From assembly GCF_900142775.1 (NCBI RefSeq), contig NZ_FRCC01000001.1, positions 667,045 to 731,044 on the forward strand: a stretch of DNA of 64,000 nt, written 5' to 3'. Both the position numbers and the translations under genes were made by a program. Below the pieces are notes generated by a model. That model had not been told where the DNA came from and ran no database searches. It was given only the letters and a program-made list of their open reading frames with translations. Shown here piece after piece: positions 52,051-61,800 of the stretch. Source of the DNA: Flavobacterium flevense. GTDB lineage: Bacteria; Bacteroidota; Bacteroidia; Flavobacteriales; Flavobacteriaceae. Each line of letters begins with the position of its first letter. Position 1 is the first letter of the stretch.

Positions 52051-52482
52051 TTAATCCTCCAATTCCGGAATATGATCCACTATTACACCTGCTTTTTTTA
52101 GAAATTGAATTCCGGAGTCATCACGGTAACCGTTTTGATACACCACTCTTTTAATCCCGGACTGATGGATTAATTTACTGCATTCCTTGCAAGGAGAAAG
52201 CGTGATATAAAGCGTTGCTCCTTCACAGGACTGAGTCGATCGGGCCACTTTAAGAATGGCATTAGCTTCAGCATGTAAAACATCCCATCTGGTCAAACCC
52301 TCGTCATCTTCACAGCAGTTATCAAAACCTGACGGTGTGCCATTATAACCGTCTGAAATTATCATTCTGTCTTTTACGATAATGGCTCCTACTTGTTTGC
52401 GTTTGCAATAAGATAAAAGTCCCCATTCCTTAGCAATACGTAAATAAGCCTTATCGTATTTATTTAATTTTTTTTGATCCAT
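52051..52482 (-). CDS. dCMP deaminase-family protein
   Basis: The 143-residue zinc deaminase carries HAEANAI (zinc His, catalytic Glu) and PCKECSK (two zinc Cys), plus the GFDNCCEDDE segment seen in ComEB-type dCMP deaminases. It converts dCMP to dUMP for dTTP synthesis. The start MDQKKL was chosen because it falls two bases after the stop of the preceding gene; a longer frame adds five residues that overlap it. Confidence 0.9.
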   Translation of the reverse strand: MDQKKLNKYDKAYLRIAKEWGLLSYCKRKQVGAIIVKDRMIISDGYNGTPSGFDNCCEDDEGLTRWDVLHAEANAILKVARSTQSCEGATLYITLSPCKECSKLIHQSGIKRVVYQNGYRDDSGIQFLKKAGVIVDHIPELED

Positions 52483-52484
52483 AA

Positions 52485-53081
52485 TTATCTTAACCAAATT
52501 TCATTACCAATAATCATTGGCAAAACTACTCCAATAATAAATGCTGACATAACTAAAGTCCAATCTCTTTTAGAAAATCTAAAAACAGTTTGCACAAGAT
52601 ACGCAATAATTAAAAAAACTAAGATAACTACTAATTGTCCTGCTTCAATACCCAATGCAAATTCTAATATGGGCAACAATTTAGAAGTTACTGTTCCGTG
52701 ATGTATGGATTTAAAATAGTTAGAAAAGCCTAAACCATGAATAATTCCGAAGAAAAGTGTAATAAAAAAAATCAGATTAATACTTTCTTTTTTTCCGGAT
52801 TTCCCAGCGGTAAAAAGATGAAATAATGCCACTATCAAAATTGTAATGGGAATCAATAACTCTACAACGGCTACTTTTACTGCTATAATTCCGTAAACAG
52901 ACAATAATAAAGCCACCGTATGACCAATGGTAAATGTGGTGACTAACAGTAAAATTCGTTTCCAGTCCTTAAAAGAAAGTGGTATTGCCAGAGCAATTAA
53001 AAACAAAATATGATCGTAGGAATAGATATTTAAAATATGTTTTAATCCTAACTGAAAGTAGATTAAAAATTGGGACATCAT
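52485..53081 (-). CDS. HupE/UreJ-family membrane protein
   Basis: The 198-residue protein has about six membrane segments and the HupE/UreJ pattern: FQLGLKHILNIYSYDHILFL at the start and FFGIIHGLGFSNYF in the middle. Members transport metal ions such as nickel, but many in Bacteroidota are unassigned. It is the first gene of the operon with dCMP deaminase and the S41 protease. No hydrogenase or urease gene is nearby. Confidence 0.87.
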   Translation of the reverse strand: MMSQFLIYFQLGLKHILNIYSYDHILFLIALAIPLSFKDWKRILLLVTTFTIGHTVALLLSVYGIIAVKVAVVELLIPITILIVALFHLFTAGKSGKKESINLIFFITLFFGIIHGLGFSNYFKSIHHGTVTSKLLPILEFALGIEAGQLVVILVFLIIAYLVQTVFRFSKRDWTLVMSAFIIGVVLPMIIGNEIWLR

Positions 53082-53232
53082 AGCACTAATTAATTGATAA
53101 AGGGTTTGTAAACTTACGATTAATTTTGAAACTCCTCAATCCAATCCGGCAATTCATTCGAATAAATTTATTATAAATAAAATTTCTCCTTAAATTAAGT
53201 TTAAAAGAAAATTAATAATTTAAAAATTGAAT

Positions 53233-53240
53233 TATATTTG
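53233..53240 (+). promoter_or_regulatory. Promoter -7 box, TerB-like gene
   Basis: TATATTTG, 23 bases before the start. Confidence 0.6.
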
Positions 53241-53263
53241 CCCAATAAAAAAACACAATAATT

Positions 53264-53695
53264 ATGTCATTTTCAGATTTATTTGATAGCGAATTTAAAC
53301 AAAGAAATAAGGGACATTTCTCTGCAATTGTTCGTGTTGCTCTAGCTGATGGTATTGTATCTGCTGAAGAAAAAAACTTCTTAGACAAACTAGCTACAAA
53401 ACTTGAAATTGCCCCTTCAGAGTACGAGGAAATTTTAGAGAACCCAAGCATCCACCCGATTAACCCTCCTTACTTATATTCTCAAAGACTGGAGCGTTTA
53501 TACGACTTAGCCAGAATGGTACATGTTGATCATCAGTTAGGAGATAAACAGGAAGTGGTTTTAAAGAAAATTGCCGTTGGTTTAGGGTTCACGCCAAGTA
53601 ACGTAAATTATATTATTGCAAAAGCAATGTCGCTGGTTGACAAAAAAGTTGATTTTGACACTTTCGCTTACGAAATGCAAAACATGCACAAGTAA
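53264..53695 (+). CDS. TerB-like tellurite resistance family protein
   Basis: The 143-residue all-helical protein has the TerB pattern with acidic loops (RVALADGIVSAEEKNFLDKL, VHVDHQLGDKQEVVLKKIAV). No other ter genes are present, so a role in tellurite resistance is doubtful; it may bind a metal or act in stress. A TATATTTG box lies 23 bases upstream and a strong two-way terminator follows. Confidence 0.88.
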   Translation: MSFSDLFDSEFKQRNKGHFSAIVRVALADGIVSAEEKNFLDKLATKLEIAPSEYEEILENPSIHPINPPYLYSQRLERLYDLARMVHVDHQLGDKQEVVLKKIAVGLGFTPSNVNYIIAKAMSLVDKKVDFDTFAYEMQNMHK

Positions 53696-53704
53696 TTTTT
53701 ACTT

Positions 53705-53760
53705 TTTACATATAAAAAAAGCTCTTGAAGTCAATATCAAGAGCTTTTTTTATATGTAAA
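53705..53760. terminator. Perfect 24-base-arm bidirectional terminator between terB-like gene and fbp
   Basis: Two exactly complementary 24-base arms (core GCTCTTGA / TCAAGAGC with flanking A7/T7) enclose an 8-base loop. It serves both convergent genes; the outer arm reaches to within nine bases of each stop. Confidence 0.9.
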
Positions 53761-53767
53761 CTTGTTA

Positions 53768-54778
53768 TTATTTACTTGCTTTAAGCATAAATTCTTCTGC
53801 TTTAGCTACCATGTTATAGCTTCCGCAAAAGAAAGGTACCCGTTCATGCAATTCTTTTGGTTTAATTTCCATAATTCTTCCAAAACCATCTGACGCTTTA
53901 CCTCCGGCCTGTTCCGCAATAAATGCCATAGGATTACATTCATATAACAGTCTTAATTTGCCTTTTGGAGCTTTAGAACTCGTTGGATAAATATAGATTC
54001 CTCCTTTGATCATATTTCTATGAATATCCGAGACTAAACTACCAATATATCTTGATGTATAAGGTCTGTCTCCTTCTTCAGACTGACAATATTTAATGTA
54101 ATCTTTTACACCTTGAGGAAACTGAATATAATTCCCTTCGTTGATAGAATAAATATTTCCGTCTTTAGAAAATTTCATATCAGGATGCGACAGGTAAAAA
54201 GTACCAATTGCCGGGTTTAGCGTAAAACCGTTTACTCCGTGTCCTGTTGTATATACTAACATGGTTGATGTTCCGTAAATTACATATCCGGCAGCTACCT
54301 GCATGGTTCCCGGTTGTAAAAAATCTTCCAGTGTAACGGGTGTTCCTACCGGGGTAATTCTTCTGTACACAGAAAAAACAGTACCTACCGAAACATTTAC
54401 ATCAATATTTGAAGAACCATCTAAAGGATCCATCAATACAACATATTTATTTTTATGGCCTTTATCTTTTCCTTCTACCGTAATAAATTCATCATTTTCT
54501 TCGGAGGCAATTCCACAAACAATTTCCCGGTTCTTTAATGTTTGTATAAAAATCTCATTAGCATACACATCTAATTTTTGCTGATCTTCTCCCTGAATAT
54601 TCGTTTCGCCGGCAGCTCCTGTAATATCTACCAGTCCGGCTTTGTTCACTTTATAACTGACTACTTTTGCTGCTAAACGGATTGAATTGATTATTCGGGA
54701 TAATTCACCTGACGAATATTGAAATGCTTTTTGGTTTTCAATAATAAATTCTCCTAAGGTTTTACTGCTTTCTTCCAT
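53768..54778 (-). CDS. fbp: Fructose-1,6-bisphosphatase class I
   Basis: The 336-residue enzyme has the metal-binding [20 protein letters not shown] and the substrate-binding region near [20 protein letters not shown], then [21 protein letters not shown]. It dephosphorylates fructose 1,6-bisphosphate in gluconeogenesis. It is transcribed alone and converges with the TerB-like gene at a shared hairpin. Confidence 0.96.
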   Translation of the reverse strand: MEESSKTLGEFIIENQKAFQYSSGELSRIINSIRLAAKVVSYKVNKAGLVDITGAAGETNIQGEDQQKLDVYANEIFIQTLKNREIVCGIASEENDEFITVEGKDKGHKNKYVVLMDPLDGSSNIDVNVSVGTVFSVYRRITPVGTPVTLEDFLQPGTMQVAAGYVIYGTSTMLVYTTGHGVNGFTLNPAIGTFYLSHPDMKFSKDGNIYSINEGNYIQFPQGVKDYIKYCQSEEGDRPYTSRYIGSLVSDIHRNMIKGGIYIYPTSSKAPKGKLRLLYECNPMAFIAEQAGGKASDGFGRIMEIKPKELHERVPFFCGSYNMVAKAEEFMLKASK

Positions 54779-54869
54779 TACGAAATCGATATAATTTGAA
54801 TTTGAAGTAACAAATATCGTTTATTTTGTGATAATGACTCAATAAAACTTACTAAGTTTGTCAGTATTG

Positions 54870-54877
54870 TATATTTG
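54870..54877 (+). promoter_or_regulatory. Promoter -7 box, GNAT gene
   Basis: TATATTTG, 72 bases before the start. Confidence 0.5.
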
Positions 54878-54949
54878 CTAACAATTAATTGCTTAATAGA
54901 ATTTAAGAAAGTCATATTGTTAAATTTTAAACCCTAATAATACGAATTT

Positions 54950-55429
54950 ATGAATATTAGAGTAGGTAAGAAAGAAGATATGGCAGCCGTTCTGAAACTA
55001 ATTCAGGAATTAGCCGAATTTGAAAAGGAGCCTGATGCAGTATTGGTTACTGAAGAAGATTTGATTCGGGACGGTTTTGGAAAACAGCCTTTATTTCATG
55101 TTTTTGTTGCCGAAATCAATTTGGAAATTGTAGGGATTGCATTTTACTATTATCGCTATTCTACCTGGAAAGGAAAAATTATCCATCTTGAAGATTTAGT
55201 GGTTAAAAATGAGATGAGAGGCAAAGGAGTGGGTTACGCCTTATATTCGGAAATTATCAGACAGGCACAAAAAGATCAGGTAAAAAGAATTGACTGGAAT
55301 GTGCTGGACTGGAATACCCCGGCAATTGATTTTTATGAAAAAACAGGAGCAAAAGTATTGAAAGAATGGCATGTTGCTCAAATGGATGAATCAGGAATTG
55401 ACGATTTCATTAAAAACAAACTGAAATAA
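54950..55429 (+). CDS. GNAT acetyltransferase, diamine/thialysine N-acetyltransferase-like
   Basis: The 159-residue GNAT protein starts with NIRVGKKEDMAAVLKLIQEL and has the acetyl-CoA loop VKNEMRGKGVGYALYSEI. The pattern EFEKEPDAVLVTEEDLIRDG and the C-terminal WNTPAIDFYEKTGAKVLKEW resemble spermidine/spermine and thialysine N-acetyltransferases. Substrate is unproven. A TATATTTG box lies 72 bases upstream. Confidence 0.88.
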   Translation: MNIRVGKKEDMAAVLKLIQELAEFEKEPDAVLVTEEDLIRDGFGKQPLFHVFVAEINLEIVGIAFYYYRYSTWKGKIIHLEDLVVKNEMRGKGVGYALYSEIIRQAQKDQVKRIDWNVLDWNTPAIDFYEKTGAKVLKEWHVAQMDESGIDDFIKNKLK

Positions 55430-55585
55430 AATCCTCTCCAAAAGCACAGGTTAGGTACAACTGGAAACACAAGGGTTTCTTAAATTAGAAAAAAACAAAA
55501 ATTAGAAAATAATAAATATAACAAATAACGGCTTTAAAATTTTCAGCGATAAATCTGGAAATGAAGTCTGAAATCTTAATTTAAA

Positions 55586-56842
55586 ATGAAAGTATTTAAA
55601 TTTGGTGGAGCATCAGTAAAAGATGCTGCGGGAATAAAAAACGTGTATGACGTTTTGCAAAAAGCGGGTTATCAGGATGTATTATTAGTCGTTTCGGCGA
55701 TGGGAAAAACGACCAATGCTTTAGAATTAGTAATTAAAAACTATTTTGAAAAATCGGCTGAACTGAATGCATCGGTACAAGAGATTAAAAAATACCACAA
55801 TCAAATTTTATTAGATTTATTCGAAGATGAAAATCATGCGGTATTTGCTGCAGTAAACGAACACTTTTCAGATTTAGAATATTTCTTAGCACATAATAAA
55901 TCTCCTAATTACAACTTTGTTTACGATCAGATTGTAAGCATGGGAGAAATTATTTCAACGACTATTCTGAGCTATTACATGAATTTCATGGGAATTGAAA
56001 CCCAATGGATTGATGTGCGTAATTTTATTAAAACCAATAATAATTACCGTGATGCCGAAGTAGACTGGGAATTAACTCAAAAAAATATTGCTACAAATAT
56101 TAAAACCAAAAGTTTAAACATCACGCAGGGGTTCTTAGGTTCTGACGAAAATAATTTCACCACTACCTTAGGACGTGAAGGTTCAGATTATACTGCCGCA
56201 ATTTTTGCATATTGCTTAAATGCCGAAAGTGTAACCATCTGGAAAGATGTTCCCGGTGTAATGAATGCAGATCCAAGGTATTTTGAAAATGCAAGTTTGC
56301 TAAACCAGATTTCGTATCGTGAAGCCATTGAATTAGCATTTTACGGAGCAACGGTAATTCACCCAAAAACATTACAGCCTTTACAGAAAAAGGAAATTCC
56401 TTTGCATGTAAAATCTTTTATCAATCCATTATTAAAAGGAACTGTGGTGAGCAAAGGATCAACTCTGGAGCCATTCATGCCTTGTTTTATTGTAAAAAGA
56501 GAACAATTACTGATTTCCCTTTCTTCAATTGATTTTTCATTTATAATGGAAGAAAACATCAGTGAGATTTTCAGATTGTTCCATGAGTTTAAAATTAAGG
56601 TTAACCTGATTCAAAACTCTGCTATTAGTTTCTCTGTTTGTGTCGAAGATAAATTTGGTAACTTCAAAGATTTACTTGCTATTTTATCTAAAACATTCAA
56701 AGTAGGTTATAACGAAAATGTTACCTTATATACTATCAGACATTTTAACGATGCTGCTGCCCAAACCGTGAGTGAAGGCAAAACGGTATTACTAAAACAA
56801 TTAGGTACAGAAACGATGCAAATTGTAACTAAAGAAAATTAA
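55586..56842 (+). CDS. lysC: Monofunctional aspartate kinase
   Basis: The 418-residue enzyme begins MKVFKFGGASVKDAAGIKNV, has TLGREGSDYTAAIFAYCLNA and WKDVPGVMNADPRY in the kinase domain, then a C-terminal ACT regulatory region of about 120 residues (SLSSIDFSFIMEENISEIFR). It phosphorylates aspartate, the first step to lysine, threonine and methionine. No homoserine dehydrogenase is fused. A strong terminator follows. Confidence 0.93.
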   Translation: MKVFKFGGASVKDAAGIKNVYDVLQKAGYQDVLLVVSAMGKTTNALELVIKNYFEKSAELNASVQEIKKYHNQILLDLFEDENHAVFAAVNEHFSDLEYFLAHNKSPNYNFVYDQIVSMGEIISTTILSYYMNFMGIETQWIDVRNFIKTNNNYRDAEVDWELTQKNIATNIKTKSLNITQGFLGSDENNFTTTLGREGSDYTAAIFAYCLNAESVTIWKDVPGVMNADPRYFENASLLNQISYREAIELAFYGATVIHPKTLQPLQKKEIPLHVKSFINPLLKGTVVSKGSTLEPFMPCFIVKREQLLISLSSIDFSFIMEENISEIFRLFHEFKIKVNLIQNSAISFSVCVEDKFGNFKDLLAILSKTFKVGYNENVTLYTIRHFNDAAAQTVSEGKTVLLKQLGTETMQIVTKEN

Positions 56843-56863
56843 GTTTTAAAACCCATATTTTGC

Positions 56864-56905
56864 AAAAAGACACTGTTGTTCCACTTTATACAACAGTGTC
56901 TTTTT
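56864..56905 (+). terminator. Terminator after lysC
   Basis: AAAAAGACACTGTTGT and ACAACAGTGTCTTTTT are exact complements with a 10-base loop. Confidence 0.88.
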
Positions 56906-57033
56906 TATTTCAAAAAAATACATTTATCAATTCATTATTCGATTAGGAAATAATAACTTAATAGTTTGATAATTCATAAGAAAGTCTACAGCAACTTTGT
57001 TTACTTATTTTTATCATTAAAATAGACAAAGCA

Positions 57034-58119
57034 ATGAATTTAAATACGCCAAGTAAAACAATTTTAGTCGCACCATTAAACTGGGGTCTGGGTCATGCCA
57101 CTCGTTGCATACCTATTATTAAAGCCTTACAAGATAATAATCACATTCCTGTTATTGCTTCTGACGGAATTGCTTTGGACTTACTAAAAAAAGAATTTCC
57201 GTATTTAAAATTCCTAGAATTACCTTCCTACCAAATAGAATATGCTAAAAACGGCAAATACTTTAAATGGAAACTGCTTAAAAATTGTCCTAAAATGATT
57301 GAAGCCATTTTAGAAGAAAAAAGACTGGTTAAAAAATGGATTAAAAAGCATGATATTGATGGTATTATTTCAGATAACCGACTGGGCGTTTACAGTAAAA
57401 AAGTGCCTTCGGTATTTATCACACATCAATTAAATGTAATGACCGGAAACACTACCTGGATAACAAGTTTATTGCATCAGAATATTATAAAAAAATATAC
57501 CGAATGCTGGATTCCTGATGTGGCAGAAAACCCAAATCTGGCTGGTGAATTAAGTCATTTGAAAAATCCGGATTTAAACATCAAATATATAGGACCATTG
57601 AGCAGAATGCATCCTAAGGAAGTAGCTAAAAAATACGATTTGATGATTATTCTCTCCGGACCGGAACCACAAAGAGGTTTATTAGAAGAAAAATTAAAAA
57701 AAGAGATTCCCCTTTATAAAGGAAACATCCTTTTTGTAAAAGGCATCATAGAAAAAGAACAGAAGAAAGAACAAACAGAAAATGTGACTTTTTATAATTT
57801 TATGCATAGCCGTCAACTGGATCAGGCATTCAATGAAAGTCAGCTTATTGTTTGCCGTTCCGGATATACATCAATCATGGATTTATCAAAGCTAAACAAA
57901 AAAGCTTTTTTCATTCCTACTCCCGGACAATATGAACAAGAATACCTGGCCAGAAAATTCAAAAAAGAAGGACTTGTTCCTTATATAGAACAAGAGTTGT
58001 TTTCTATTAAAAATTTAGAGGAGATTAATAACTATAAAGGACTTACTGAAATAAAGTCTGATTTGAACTGGCCGGAAATTTTTAATGTGTTTTTAAACAA
58101 ACACTCCTCCACCAAATAA
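57034..58119 (+). CDS. Glycosyltransferase (MurG-like GT-B fold)
   Basis: The 361-residue protein starts TILVAPLNWGLGHATRCIPI, the glycine-rich N-terminal motif of GT-B enzymes. It has a C-terminal donor-site region (QLIVCRSGYTSIMDLSKLNK, FIPTPGQYEQEYLARKF) resembling MurG. It probably transfers a sugar from a nucleotide donor; acceptor unknown. It is the last gene before a long non-coding gap and the giant surface protein. Confidence 0.85.
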   Translation: MNLNTPSKTILVAPLNWGLGHATRCIPIIKALQDNNHIPVIASDGIALDLLKKEFPYLKFLELPSYQIEYAKNGKYFKWKLLKNCPKMIEAILEEKRLVKKWIKKHDIDGIISDNRLGVYSKKVPSVFITHQLNVMTGNTTWITSLLHQNIIKKYTECWIPDVAENPNLAGELSHLKNPDLNIKYIGPLSRMHPKEVAKKYDLMIILSGPEPQRGLLEEKLKKEIPLYKGNILFVKGIIEKEQKKEQTENVTFYNFMHSRQLDQAFNESQLIVCRSGYTSIMDLSKLNKKAFFIPTPGQYEQEYLARKFKKEGLVPYIEQELFSIKNLEEINNYKGLTEIKSDLNWPEIFNVFLNKHSSTK

Positions 58120-58844
58120 ATGGTTTATTAAACATTCGCAATATAAAGACCATCCTAAAATAAATTGATTTATTGGCCAACAACAATAATAAACTTCCTT
58201 CTTATATTAACTGAAGACCCTTCTTCTGTACCTTCAATTCCTTTAGCACATTTATGGAGTAGTTATGATGCTCCTGTTTTTTTAACTAAAGGAGCTCTCC
58301 TTTTAATGACTTTACATTATATGTAGCAATTTCTAATAAATATAAAATTGTTGTCACTGCATTAATAATTTACAACTGCTCTATAATTAGTAAATCTCTA
58401 TACTAGTTATAGCACCTCCTAAAAATTGTTTACGGAACACTCCGTGTATTGACCTTCTTTAATCTTTTACGAATCTCCGTCATTATTTAAAAGGTATCGT
58501 ATACAGATGCTTTTTAAAAACTCAGTTCTTCACCAAAACAAAATCATCTTTAAGTTATAAAACCTAAACCATAACATAAGGAGTTCTAACGATTTCAAGT
58601 GATTCCTATTTTGAACAGGAAATATTGTACACAAAGAAAACAACATTAAAAAAAGCCTCTTTGTTTTTTGTAGAAATAGTTCTACACGTAACGGGTATAT
58701 ATTCCACAACACCCGAATGCAATTAACCACAAACTATAACGAAACTCTAACATACTTTTGATGAATGATTTTCTGGAGTTTAATAAGGGCTTCATTTTAA
58801 AACCATTAGTACTAAGGTACTAAGTAAAATTTAAAGATTTGAGT
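58120..58844. other. Long non-coding leader/gap upstream of the giant surface protein gene
   Basis: This is the longest gap in the window, 725 bases. I find no convincing gene. It holds a candidate -7 box TACTTTTG (58753-58760), a small hairpin TGTAGAA-ATAG-TTCTACA (58670-58687) and a tandem octamer GTACTAAGGTACTAAG (58809-58824) shortly before the start codon. The rest is AT-rich and featureless to me. Confidence 0.6.
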
Positions 58845-61800
58845 ATGAAGTATAAAACTACTATTACCGAAATTAGTGAAAGAGATTTGATTGGAAATTT
58901 ACGTCTTAAACTAATAATAACTTTCTTATTATTATCCAGTCTAACTGGTTTTTCACAATGTACAGACAACACCGTAAGACCTGGAGATGGATTTACCCTT
59001 CAAGGTTGGAATCCTACTTGTAACGGAGGAACTGATGGATTTATCAACATTGCTGGTATAACAAGTTCGAGCGGGACAAGTCCAAATGCCAACAGAAGTT
59101 ATTCAGCAAGAATATTGACAGCTGTTGGAGGCGGCTTACATCCGAGTTATCCAACACCATTTCCAATTCCAGCTGGAAGTACTTTTCAAATACCGAATTT
59201 ACCTCTAGGCACTTATGTGGTTGACATTATTGATCAATGTGGTAATACGAGTGCTGATAAAACAGTTACTTTAGGGCAACCAGCTTTGCCTGAGTTTAAA
59301 CACATTGGTTCAACAATTGTTAATAGAGTAACTAGAAATGGGGTTTGTGGTGACACTTATATCATTGATACCAGATTTGGAAGAAATGCTACTGGACAAA
59401 TTCTTAATTTTTATTTCACCAACAGTCTAGGGGCAACTTTTACTCCTGTTAATAATACATTGGCAACAGTAAGAACTTTTGACACTTTTTATTATGAAGA
59501 TAATAGACTTTTTGAAGTTCCATTTGCTTTTTTTGCAGGAGGACCAATCACTATTCATATTGCAAGCGATTTTTGTGGCAGACCAGAATCAACTTTTGTG
59601 ATTCCTTTTCCACCTACTGTTCCTACTGTCACTACAGCAGGAATATTAAGTTATACGGTTCAATCAACTGTAAATCCATGTATTCAAGGCTATGCTATAA
59701 ATAGAACATTAAGATATGGAACCGCTCCTTACACAGCAACCATTATTGATACTAATAATCCAACTGCAACAGCTTTAGATATTGACGGAAATCCGTTGAC
59801 TTTTAATTATCCGGCTGACCAGCTTTGGCAGAATCCATTTACTACTTTTACAGGTCTTCAATATGATGTGCCTTATTTAATAACTTATATTGATGCGTGC
59901 GGATTAACGATTTCTGAAACTATTAATATTCCAACTCCTGCCAACGCAACAGCTTCACAAAGTGTATGCCCGGGGACAGGATCTTTTTCTCCTTTTATTG
60001 ATGATGTGGGTATGATTTTTATTAATCTGCCAGCAAATCAATTAAAAACATATCCTTTAACTTTTACAATTAATAGCGGACCAGTAAACTGGGTTTCTAC
60101 TTTGGGAGAAACAACAGTGACTGCACCATTAACGTATCCCCAAGTATATACTTTTAATAGTCTTCCTGCAAACGGATTGCATTTAGGATCCAACATAAAT
60201 ATTTTAGATCCACTATCCGATAGTGGTACAGTTAGACCAAAGCAGTTTGGTGCTGGAACCTATAATATTACTTACACAGATGCTTGTGGTAGAACAAATA
60301 CCTTTAACGCAACAATTGCTGGACCAGGAGCAAGTTGTCTTTCAAACAGTACAACTAATGTTGTGATTTCTCGTTGTGCGTACACAAATGGTAATGCTGA
60401 TATTACTCATACTATTTCTCCATCTGATAGAGATACAAGATCTTTATATCGAATTAATGCCGATGGTTCAGAAACTTTAATTAGTACACTTACTGTATAC
60501 AATCCAAACCCACTTAAATTTACAAACGTACCTGTAGGAACCTATAAAATTCGTTTTGGTGGAGTAACAACAGCAGGAAAAATTAATTATCCGGGTATTG
60601 GTGGTGTTGATGGAATTCCAAGGATTGCAGGGACAAATTATATTTATGAGGAAACAGTAATTATTAGTCCTCTTGAAGAATTGTCTTTTGCTAGTTTGGC
60701 AGCATGTAGTGGTACAGTAACAGGTGTTGGTGTAGGAGGTCAAGCTCCTTATCAATATACTTTATTAAATGAAGCAGGTACAACTATCGTTCAAGGAAAA
60801 CAAGTAAGCGGAACTTTTAATGGTTTGGTGATAGGAACAACTTATACAATGCAGGTAGTTGATCAATGTGGAAGAACATTCAACCAAAAAATTGTTATTA
60901 ATAATTTAACCACACCAACTATTTCAACAGTAGTACAAGCTACTTGTGCTTCCGCAAACAATAGTATCACATTAACAAATCTTCCATCAGGCACCTGGAC
61001 ATTAACAGATAGCTATAATGGTACGGTAACAAATGGTACTGGAACAAGTTATACATTTAACAATCTCCCGGCAGGTAGTCACACCTTTACATTATCTAAT
61101 GCTTTAGGATGTACTGCACCAGCAACATCAACGGTTACAATAGTATCATTTTTACTTTCAGGAATCGATACAGACAATGATGGTCTGGATAATAATTGCG
61201 ATTTAGATGATGACAATGATGGAATTACAGATATTATTGAGTGCGGTTATTGTACATCATCGTCAAATTTATTTGAAAATGGAAGTTTTGAGCTTCCTCT
61301 AGGTTTAAGTTTTCCAACTGGTCCTACAGCTGGTACATATTGGAACAGAACAGTAAATCAGTCCACTGTTCCGGGATGGCAAACTACAGCTACAGATGGA
61401 ATGATAGAGTTTTGGCGTTCAAACACAGCTTTTGCACCCTATTATTTAGCAAATGAAGGAACACAAATGGTAGAACTTAATGCCAATGAAATTTCAACAT
61501 TATACCAAACATTTTGTGTACCATCAGGTGGCGGTGTTTTAACCTGGTCAGTTAAGCATAGAGGCAGAGGAGACGATGGGGGTACTAATACTACAACACC
61601 AGATGTAGCTGAAGTTAGAATAGGTACAAGTTTAACTGACTATACCGTTTTAGCAGTAATGAGCGATACCAATCAGGCTTGGGGTTCTTATTCAGGTACT
61701 ATTTCAATTCCTTCAGGTAACCCAGGAACTTATTTTATTATGTTTTCATCTGTGAGTGCTGCAGGTGGTGATAAAACAATTGGTAATTTATTGGATAATG

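Noticed and set aside
58530..58730. A 66-codon minus-strand frame in the gap before the giant gene
   Set aside because: No promoter box, no recognisable motif and a biased composition; probably chance in AT-rich DNA.
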